Position numbers and translations under genes: made by a program. A stretch of 64,000 bases of DNA from CAYNST01 sp964546435 (GTDB lineage Bacteria; Pseudomonadota; Gammaproteobacteria; Pseudomonadales; Cellvibrionaceae), in contig CAZJKJ010000002.1 of assembly GCA_964546435.1 (NCBI GenBank), forward strand, positions 1-64,000. The letters are read 5' to 3'. Positions 8,638 through 14,718 of this stretch are shown here, in pieces. The notes under the pieces are model-generated. The model was not told the origin of the DNA. It did no database searches and was given only the letters and a program-made list of their open reading frames with translations. The stretch's first letter is position 1; each line of letters starts with the position of its first letter.

Positions 8638-9320
8638 TCCTGAAGCTTCTGCTCGCCCTTGCTCTGCTATTTCTGATAGTGCGAGCCATGAAACGCCTGC
8701 AATCGATGCCGGTACAACAGCGCCGTGCCGCCTGGCTGAAAATCGCACTGACCGGGCTCGCCGGGGTTTTGCTGCTCGGCGTCATTACCGGCCGCATGCA
8801 CTGGATTGGCGCCGTGTTTGCCGCGCTGATTCCGTTATTGCGCTTCGGGACTGGCACCCTGTTGCGTTTTCTGCCCTTCTGGATCCGTCGCACCGGGGGT
8901 GTCGCCAGCTTTCGCACCGATCACCTGGACGTTCAGATTCATGTGCAGCAGGCCCGGATAACCGGCAGGGTGACCAAGGGCCGGCACGAGGGCAAAGCCG
9001 TTGAAACCCTGACTGACACTGAGCTGGCGGAGCTGGAAGACGATTACAAAACGATCGACCTGAAATCCCACTACCTGATTCGTCTGCTCCGTCAGCGGGG
9101 CAATCCGAGCAATGATTCCCGCTCGGCACCACCTCCGTTTTCAAATCCGGCCAGAGACGAAGCCCTGCAGATTCTCGGTTTGCAGGGACAGCCCAACCGG
9201 GAAGAAATTATCGCCGCGCACCGCCGGCTCATACAGAAGCTGCACCCGGATCGCGGCGGCAGTGATTTCCTGGCAGCGCGGGTAAATCAGGCCAAGGATG
9301 TGCTTTTGGACAGCCTGTAA
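8634..9320 (+). CDS. Membrane-anchored J-domain (DnaJ-like) co-chaperone
   Basis: 228 residues with two N-terminal hydrophobic segments (about 2-20 and 35-80), a basic central region, and a C-terminal J domain of about 55 residues. The J domain contains the invariant HPD tripeptide (LHPDRGG) needed to stimulate an Hsp70 ATPase. The layout, with an N-terminal membrane anchor and a C-terminal J domain, resembles the Tim14/Pam18 type rather than DnaJ or DjlA. It is coupled to ppx by an ATGA overlap. Partner and client are unknown. Confidence 0.8.
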   Translation: MILKLLLALALLFLIVRAMKRLQSMPVQQRRAAWLKIALTGLAGVLLLGVITGRMHWIGAVFAALIPLLRFGTGTLLRFLPFWIRRTGGVASFRTDHLDVQIHVQQARITGRVTKGRHEGKAVETLTDTELAELEDDYKTIDLKSHYLIRLLRQRGNPSNDSRSAPPPFSNPARDEALQILGLQGQPNREEIIAAHRRLIQKLHPDRGGSDFLAARVNQAKDVLLDSL

Positions 9321-9389
9321 ACGACGGTGCCAACCGTCTCCACACTTGACCGCCCGGACTCCTCACCACCGCGACATCTGGCAGACCTG

Positions 9390-10184
9390 CTAACTACCGC
9401 GATACCGGCACAGCACGTGGATATATCGGCCCAGATCCCGATACGGCATCTGCCGGGAATAAGTCAGTTCAAGCGCAACGGCCTGCTCGAGATCTTTCTT
9501 CCGCAGCGCCGGGTCGAGAATGTAATCGTGAAATACCCGGATGCCGCTTTGACAGATGACCTCGTAGCCGGCGTTATGCAGCCAGGCAAGCACCACCTCA
9601 GGCCGCAGCGGATTGGGCGGAGTGAGACTGCCTTTGTGCCTGCGAAAATTTCCGTCAGTGATTTTTCGGTAGTTGGTCCGCAAAAGATTTTTGAATATCA
9701 GGCCATTGACGTTATAGAAGATCAGGGACAGCCAGCCGTCGCGACGGATCAGGCCGGCCATGCTGTCGAGCAGGGACTCAGGGTGTGCCAGCCACTCCAT
9801 CACTGCATGACAGGTAACCAGATCGAACGACTCTCCCAGTTGATCCCGAACCTGCTGCAACGGGCTGTGCAGCCAGCGGGTCGCCTCCAGCACCTCCGGC
9901 TCCAGCCTGGCGGCATGGAAGTTTTCCTGCGCTATGGCCAGCATTTCAGCGGAAATATCCGACAAAAACACTCGATGGCCTCTGCGCGTCAATTCCAGCG
10001 CGCACTGGCCCTGCCCTGCTCCCAGATCCAGCACCGACAAGGGTCGGTCTGGCAAGTGTTCCGCAAAATCCCGTGCGAGGACAGCCAGACGCAGCTGACC
10101 TTTCGGCGTGTCATATATGTTCCCTTTGAAGCGGCGGGCCAGCCCGTCAAAACTGACGTCTTCTGGCGGAGACCCGTGATTCAT
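9390..10184 (-). CDS. cmoM: tRNA 5-carboxymethoxyuridine methyltransferase CmoM (SmtA)
   Basis: Methylates the carboxyl group of cmo5U at the wobble position of certain tRNAs. The ATG at 10184 gives 264 residues, the length of the E. coli enzyme. Family landmarks are FKGNIYDTPKGQLRLAVL at the N-terminus, the SAM site VLDLGAGQGQCALEL, CHAVMEWLAHPESLL, LSLIFYNVNGLIFKNLL, and the C-terminal GIRVFHDYI and PYRDLGRYIHVLCRY. It is coupled to the upstream rhomboid gene by ATGA. Confidence 0.88.
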   Translation of the reverse strand: MNHGSPPEDVSFDGLARRFKGNIYDTPKGQLRLAVLARDFAEHLPDRPLSVLDLGAGQGQCALELTRRGHRVFLSDISAEMLAIAQENFHAARLEPEVLEATRWLHSPLQQVRDQLGESFDLVTCHAVMEWLAHPESLLDSMAGLIRRDGWLSLIFYNVNGLIFKNLLRTNYRKITDGNFRRHKGSLTPPNPLRPEVVLAWLHNAGYEVICQSGIRVFHDYILDPALRKKDLEQAVALELTYSRQMPYRDLGRYIHVLCRYRGS

Positions 10185-10798
10185 GGTGCCGCCTTTTGCA
10201 CGCGTTTGCGGCAGCCCGCAAGCGTTCGCACACCAAATATGGCGATGCCTCCCAGGACGCCGTAAAGATGGGCATTGACAGCCACCGGCACGCCAATCTG
10301 TTCCATCAGATAATTTTCGTCGTAGGACGGCAGCTGCTCGTAAGCAATCTTGCCCAATAGCAGCAGGATAGCCGCCAGATAAAGCCATGGTTGCTGCTTG
10401 CGCTCCAACAGCAGACCCAGAATCAACATGCCGTACAACGCGCCGGAAAATCCACGGTACTCAATCAGCCCGCCATCCAGCGCATGCAGACCCCCGCACA
10501 CGGCAAGCGGTAGCAACAGCAACCCTGCAAACCACACCCGCAACGACTGGTCCCGAAACAGCAGAAACCCTGTCATCGCCAGCCCCGCCACGTTGATGAA
10601 CGTGTGATACAAGGTGAAGTGCACAAAGTTGCCCGTAAAAATTCGCCACCATTGCCCGTCTGCGACCGCGACCCGGTGGTATGCGAGCTGACTTTCCAGC
10701 CCCGTACCACCCAGCTCAAGCAACAACATGACCAGTAAGGGCACCACCAGTGCCCAGGCGTGTGGAGCGACCAGCGCCGCTTTCAGATCCTGGATCAT
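10181..10798 (-). CDS. Rhomboid-family intramembrane serine protease, rhombosortase-like
   Basis: A compact rhomboid of 205 residues with about six membrane segments. The serine motif is RGFSGALYG (catalytic Ser), the partner histidine lies in VNAHLYGVLGG, and the structural helix-2 pattern WWRIFTGNFVHFTLYHTFINVAG is present. Size and motif spacing resemble the rhombosortase (RrtA) branch, which processes GlyGly-CTERM proteins. No GlyGly-CTERM substrate is visible in this window, so the subfamily call is tentative. ATG 10798 was chosen because residues before it are non-hydrophobic and overlap the upstream gene. Confidence 0.75.
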   Translation of the reverse strand: MIQDLKAALVAPHAWALVVPLLVMLLLELGGTGLESQLAYHRVAVADGQWWRIFTGNFVHFTLYHTFINVAGLAMTGFLLFRDQSLRVWFAGLLLLPLAVCGGLHALDGGLIEYRGFSGALYGMLILGLLLERKQQPWLYLAAILLLLGKIAYEQLPSYDENYLMEQIGVPVAVNAHLYGVLGGIAIFGVRTLAGCRKRVQKAAP

Positions 10799-10814
10799 GG
10801 AACGGGAACGCGTC

Positions 10815-12266
10815 CTAAAACGGCAGTGGCATGGCTTCACCATTCAAGGTGGCATTGCCGTCACGGTAATTGAAATCAATGCGATAATCGTCACCGTCGT
10901 CTTTGAGCATGCCCTGTACCACCAACATATTGAGCTTCACCGCTGCCTGGTCTTTCACCTGCGCCTCCAGCTCAGCGTCGGTCCAGGGTTCGCCAGAATC
11001 AAACAACTGAGTCTGTATCTCGTTGCGGGTCGACTGTTCCATCAGGGTCTGTGCGAGCGCTTTGCTGACATCCGCATTGACATCCACCTGCAGGAAACGG
11101 ATCAGTCCCATGGGATCGGCACTCTGAGCCGCGTCTGGCGAAATATTCACCTCGGCACTGAGGTTCAGGGAACCATCGTCGGTGGTAAATCCAAAGTCTT
11201 TCACCTGCACCCCGGGTCCACTGGGTACCAGATCACTCATGACCAGACCGAGCAGGTCAAAGCCGGCGGAAGCGGTGTCATCCGAAGCCGCCATTTGTTG
11301 CATCAGGTCGGAGTATTTTTCCCAGAATTCGACTCGCACCCGATTGAAGGACAGAACCAGACGGGCGTCCGCCAGATTTTCTCCCAGACCAACAAAGCTG
11401 GCCAGAGACATCTCGACCTCGACGTCGCTCAGGGTATTTTCTTCGTGGAAGCTCGAAACCGAACTGATTTGCAGATCGGTAAGGTTCACTTCATCGCCTT
11501 CCGCGGTTTTCCCGGAAATTGATGCCAGTGCGAAATGAGCCTGTCCGGGGACGAAAAACTTGCTGTAGAAGCCACCCAGATCCAGTTCGGTGCGCAGCGT
11601 GAATTCGCCTATTTCCATTGTTCCGCCCGCAGCACTTTCAAGCCGGGCGCCAGGCAGTGTTCCAGCGTAGGTAAGTTTTCCGTTGCGATCATAGGTGCCA
11701 CCTCCCCGGTAGCTTTCTAAGTGGAGCGTTTGCGCATCGCCAGGGGCGGTCGAATCACTTCCGGGTTCATCATCGGTACCGGCTGCAACTGCCGGCTCCG
11801 AATCCAGCTGGATTGAGGCGACCTGGCAGTGATCTTCAAAGCTGATGGCGCCGAGCAGCGACATGCGGAAATCTGACTGGCAGAAAGGCCCCTCGCCCGC
11901 AATGCTGAGCTTGTCCCTGAGCCAGCCTTCAACTTCATCGCCCAGAACGATGGTACCGGCTGACCAACCCAGATGGAGCCCGTCGCGCAGCATCACCGGG
12001 CCATGGCTAATGTCAAAATCCAGCGGCAAAACCGGTAAGGCATCGCTGTTATCTGCGGTGGGCAGTTGCAGCGCTACGGCCAGCTGTCCCCGGCTCCCGA
12101 ACCAGCCCCGGTCATACCCGGTCCACTGGGCCGAATATCCAGGCTGGTCATTCAGGTACGCAACGAGGTTGTCCATCGCTTGCTGGGTCTTGAACCCTGC
12201 GGCGAAGGGTCCGGCGAGTATCAATACCAGAACCACCACCGCCAGGGTCGCTATTAACTTCTTCAT
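10815..12266 (-). CDS. YdgA-like protein (DUF945), membrane-anchored periplasmic
   Basis: A 483-residue protein with an N-terminal hydrophobic anchor (MKKLIATLAVVVLVLILAGP) and the family's early motif PGYSAQWTGYDRGWFGSRG. The long beta-rich remainder contains repeated L-x-L-x-blocks typical of DUF945/YdgA proteins, which resemble AsmA-like lipid-bridge proteins. The C-terminus ends in the short conserved LNGEAMPLPF. Function in the envelope is not established. It is followed 16 bases later by the rhombosortase-like gene and cmoM on the same strand. Confidence 0.8.
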   Translation of the reverse strand: MKKLIATLAVVVLVLILAGPFAAGFKTQQAMDNLVAYLNDQPGYSAQWTGYDRGWFGSRGQLAVALQLPTADNSDALPVLPLDFDISHGPVMLRDGLHLGWSAGTIVLGDEVEGWLRDKLSIAGEGPFCQSDFRMSLLGAISFEDHCQVASIQLDSEPAVAAGTDDEPGSDSTAPGDAQTLHLESYRGGGTYDRNGKLTYAGTLPGARLESAAGGTMEIGEFTLRTELDLGGFYSKFFVPGQAHFALASISGKTAEGDEVNLTDLQISSVSSFHEENTLSDVEVEMSLASFVGLGENLADARLVLSFNRVRVEFWEKYSDLMQQMAASDDTASAGFDLLGLVMSDLVPSGPGVQVKDFGFTTDDGSLNLSAEVNISPDAAQSADPMGLIRFLQVDVNADVSKALAQTLMEQSTRNEIQTQLFDSGEPWTDAELEAQVKDQAAVKLNMLVVQGMLKDDGDDYRIDFNYRDGNATLNGEAMPLPF

Positions 12267-12329
12267 TCCATCACTCCTGTAGTCACTCCACCCGGCCCCT
12301 TGATAAATCGATCTTGGATGCGTTTAACT

Positions 12330-12357
12330 GCTGCCCCCGGCGGGTGTCGGGGGCAGC
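12330..12357 (-). promoter_or_regulatory. Perfect 10-bp GC-rich hairpin in the leader of the YdgA-like gene
   Basis: Arms GCTGCCCCCG and CGGGGGCAGC pair perfectly around an 8-base loop. The structure lies 64 bases upstream of the ATG at 12266 on the minus strand and would be in the 5' leader of that transcript. No U-tract follows, so it is not an ordinary terminator. Role unknown. Confidence 0.45.
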
Positions 12358-12409
12358 GCGCTGCAGACGCAGAATCGGGCGGCAATTCTATCTGAATAGA
12401 ACTCCAATG

Positions 12410-12425
12410 TGTGCTTTTAGTCACA
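12410..12425. promoter_or_regulatory. CRP/Vfr-like binding site candidate
   Basis: The 16-mer TGTGCTTTTAGTCACA matches TGTGA-N6-TCACA at nine of ten defined positions. It sits in the divergent gap between the YdgA-like gene and the DUF3806 gene, 61 bases before a TATAAT at 12486-12491. A single site in one genome is weak evidence. Confidence 0.35.
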
Positions 12426-12485
12426 CCCGCCCCCTTAAGGTCCGACAACCGCCGATATCGCCGCAATGCCGACCGACCGCCGCCG

Positions 12486-12491
12486 TATAAT
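12486..12491 (+). promoter_or_regulatory. Candidate -10 box for the DUF3806 gene
   Basis: A perfect TATAAT lies 92 bases upstream of the ATG at 12584. No good -35 hexamer stands 16-18 bases upstream, which would fit activator-dependent use, and a CRP-like site lies just upstream. Only the -10 is supported. Confidence 0.4.
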
Positions 12492-12583
12492 GCGGGTCTG
12501 TCTGCTATTTGCATTTTTCGTTGGGATTTGCGGTCCAAGCACTTCCGCTGTGTCACAAACTTGATGCTTTCCTGGAGACTGAA

Positions 12584-13087
12584 ATGAAGTTGTTCTACTG
12601 CCTGGCACTCATCCTGCTGTCTGCGATCAGCCACGCACAATCAGGAAAAGAAGACCAGCCCCTTATCGAAGAGCTGCGCTGGGTCGACGACGGATACCTG
12701 CAACGCCAGCGGGAAATGATTGACGAGATTGCCCGCTCCGAATTCGGACAGCGAATTCGCAGAGATAAAGGCGATATCCGGACACTCAACCGGATTCTCG
12801 AAGGCGGTCATGCTGGCGTTACCGAGAAACAGAAACTGCAGGCGCTGGGTGTGGTGTTAGGCGACGTATTTGTAACTGATCTCAAATTGCAGTGGCAGGT
12901 TTATCATGACCGGAAGGGCAAAAGTCGCGCCGTCTGCATGCCCGGCACTCACCATTGCCTTTTCCCGATCACCATGATTTCCCGACGGGTAGAGGCCGGC
13001 CTTTCGCCGGACGTCAATGATCTCTATGAAAAGGGCGTAAAACTGATGCAGCCCTACATACCAAAACTGCCTTACTCCAAACACTGA
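12584..13087 (+). CDS. Secreted DUF3806 protein
   Basis: 167 residues from ATG 12584, which follows a GGAG ribosome site. A signal peptide is clear: MKLFYCLALILLSAISHA, then Q. The mature part carries the DUF3806 pattern: LGVVLGDVF, then KLQWQVYHDRKGKSRAVC, then LFPITMISRRVEAGLSPDVNDLY. Two cysteines (about 120 and 127) could form a disulfide in the periplasm. No function is known for the family. Stands alone between the YdgA-like group and the cold-shock gene. Confidence 0.75.
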   Translation: MKLFYCLALILLSAISHAQSGKEDQPLIEELRWVDDGYLQRQREMIDEIARSEFGQRIRRDKGDIRTLNRILEGGHAGVTEKQKLQALGVVLGDVFVTDLKLQWQVYHDRKGKSRAVCMPGTHHCLFPITMISRRVEAGLSPDVNDLYEKGVKLMQPYIPKLPYSKH

Positions 13088-13178
13088 AATTCCGCTCACC
13101 GCACAACTGCCTGAGCAGCATTCCCATTGAGTTCTCAGCGGGCGGAACAATTATTTTTTGCCCGCCCAGATCAATGTA

Positions 13179-13207
13179 TTGATATTGTCAACCAACCCTC
13201 CTAGAAT
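13179..13207 (+). promoter_or_regulatory. Sigma-70 promoter of the cold-shock gene
   Basis: TTGATA (13179-13184), 17 bases, TAGAAT (13202-13207). Transcription would begin near 13214, giving a leader of about 240 bases before the csp ATG. Long untranslated leaders are typical of cold-inducible cspA-type genes. The rest of the gap 13088-13454 holds no gene that I can support. Confidence 0.6.
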
Positions 13208-13218
13208 CGATTGCGGAT

Positions 13219-13250
13219 GTATAGGAGCGCAGGGTCTGGTGACCCTATAC
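13219..13250 (+). promoter_or_regulatory. Alternative hairpins at the 5' end of the csp leader
   Basis: GTATAGG (13219-13225) can pair with CCTATAC (13244-13250), while AGGGTC (13231-13236) can pair with GACCCT (13241-13246). The two stems share CCT (13244-13246) and cannot form fully together. The element would begin about 5 bases after the predicted transcription start. A temperature-responsive role, as in cspA leaders, is inference. Confidence 0.4.
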
Positions 13251-13454
13251 GAGACTGCTCCGGAAGTGCGTCAGACGTTATTCCGTCTGCAATTTCAGCC
13301 GACAACATGGTTCTACTAAAATTGCACAGTGTTTATGTTGAAATTCAACAGGATATCCTCGCTCTCGCAACCCCGGCGTCCAGGTCGAAGCATCCCTCTC
13401 AGTTCAGATCATCCGCAACTTTTATTCAGTCATGTCTACCAAAGGTTAAGATCC

Positions 13455-13664
13455 ATGTCAGAGAAGCTAAACGGAACCGTCAAGTGGTTCAATGAAGCAA
13501 AAGGTTATGGTTTCATTAGTAGAGAAGGTGGCTCAGATCTGTTTGTGCATTTCAGTAACATTACCGGCAACGGCTTCAAGACACTCAAGGAAGGCCAGGC
13601 GGTAACTTTCACTGAAGGCAAAGGACAAAAAGGTCCTCAGGCTGAAAACGTAGAAGTTGCTTGA
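13455..13664 (+). CDS. Cold-shock protein (CspA family)
   Basis: A 69-residue single cold-shock domain that binds single-stranded RNA/DNA and melts secondary structure. Both RNA-binding motifs are present: KGYGFI (RNP1) near residue 16 and LFVHFSNI (RNP2) near residue 29. N-terminal LNGTVKWFNEAKG is canonical. ATG 13455 gives the exact family length. Upstream are a promoter at 13179-13207 and a long leader. A terminator follows at 13808-13838. Monocistronic. Confidence 0.95.
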   Translation: MSEKLNGTVKWFNEAKGYGFISREGGSDLFVHFSNITGNGFKTLKEGQAVTFTEGKGQKGPQAENVEVA

Positions 13665-13807
13665 TCACCAGTTCCCCGATTGCGTAAGTCGCATTTTTCG
13701 GCGGCGACAGTCTAATCCGTTGCACGTATCTGGGGGACGTTTTCCTGGTGCGTGTGATCCGGAACGCTGACCGGAATCATGTTTATCAATTAAGAATTAC
13801 GATTATC

Positions 13808-13838
13808 AAGAGCGGCGCGCCAGCGTGCTGCTCTTTTA
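13808..13838 (+). terminator. Rho-independent terminator downstream of csp
   Basis: AAGAGC and GCTCTT form the outer stem, GCGCG and CGTGC the inner stem around a CCAG loop, followed by TTTT. It lies 144 bases after the csp stop and before the nap promoter. Confidence 0.75.
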
Positions 13839-14075
13839 ATACTGTCGCTCGACTTTCTTCCTGCCTTATCGCCAGATTATTTTGCCCTCACCTCCTGATC
13901 TGACAGAGCTTCGCACTGCGTACAGGTTCACTTAACCGGGTGGTTTCAATGCGTGATATTCGCGATTAAACCTCCGTTCGATATTCTGTTGCGCTATAAA
14001 TTGAAGATGATGATCGCAAAAAATTCGTCCAGCATTGCAACAATCCCGAATCGGAACTTCTTCTCATCAGTTTCG

Positions 14076-14104
14076 TTGACTCGCGCACATCTTTAGTTCA
14101 TATT
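14076..14104 (+). promoter_or_regulatory. Candidate sigma-70 promoter of napEDABC
   Basis: TTGACT (14076-14081), 17 bases, CATATT (14099-14104); start near 14111, leader about 42 bases to napE. The -10 is weak (4 of 6), which suits an activator-dependent promoter, but I found no convincing FNR or NarP site. The remainder of the gap 13665-14152 beyond the csp terminator shows nothing else. Confidence 0.45.
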
Positions 14105-14152
14105 TTCGGGTTCAGAATAAAAACCACAAAATAAAAATATAAGGAGGCTCAG

Positions 14153-14329
14153 ATGTACGCCAAAAACGACAGTTCTGAAGCCGACTACGTTGATCGAAAG
14201 AAGGAGTGGCGACTTTTCATATTTATTGTCGTATTTCTTTTTCCGCTCCTTAGCGTAATGGTTGTCGGCGGTTTTGGATTCGCTGTCTGGATGTATCAGC
14301 TGATCGCCGGCCCTCCCGGGTTTCACTGA
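14153..14329 (+). CDS. napE: Periplasmic nitrate reductase membrane subunit NapE
   Basis: A 58-residue single-span membrane protein encoded just upstream of napD. It has the NapE pattern RKKEWRLFIFIVVFLFPLLS, VVGGFGFAVWMYQ and the C-terminal GPPG. A strong AAGGAGG lies 5 bases before the ATG. The frame opposite it can be read as an 80-residue ORF, but NapE homology and the ribosome site decide for this strand. NapE is typical of alpha- and gammaproteobacterial nap operons; its role in the complex is unclear. Confidence 0.9.
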   Translation: MYAKNDSSEADYVDRKKEWRLFIFIVVFLFPLLSVMVVGGFGFAVWMYQLIAGPPGFH

Positions 14330-14409
14330 TGGCATATTCAGTACCCGTTATCTCTTCCAGATAAATTACGTCCACTATACGTCGAAGCGCAATACACTAA
14401 GGAACCCCT

Positions 14410-14718
14410 ATGAATGCCATCCTGGCTCGTAACCTCGACACCGATTGCCATCCGCAATCTTTCCATCCCGTCCTTCATGTAGCCAGCCTGATTGTTCATG
14501 TCAAACGTGACAGCAAAGACCGTATCGTCGACTGGCTCCGGCAACAGTCACGTGTCGAAATTCATCGACAGACCGCGGAAGGAAAACTCGCAGTGGTCAT
14601 GGAGTGCGACCATGAACAGGCCGTTCTGGATCTGCTAAATACGTTAAATGATATGCCGGGCGTTTTGAATGCCGCCTTGATTTATCACGAGGTTATTGAC
14701 GGAGAGGAAATTGCCTGA
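14410..14718 (+). CDS. napD: Periplasmic nitrate reductase maturation chaperone NapD
   Basis: NapD binds the Tat signal of NapA and proofreads its export. The 102-residue protein has the ferredoxin-like pattern of the family: HVASLIVHVKRDS, then RVEIHRQTAEGKLAVVMEC, then the helix DLLNTLNDMPGVLNAALIYHE. Its stop overlaps the napA start as TGATG, so the chaperone and its client are translated together. Confidence 0.95.
   Translation: MNAILARNLDTDCHPQSFHPVLHVASLIVHVKRDSKDRIVDWLRQQSRVEIHRQTAEGKLAVVMECDHEQAVLDLLNTLNDMPGVLNAALIYHEVIDGEEIA

Noticed and set aside
14093..14335. 80-residue minus-strand frame
   Set aside because: Covers napE on the opposite strand; napE has a strong ribosome site and family sequence.
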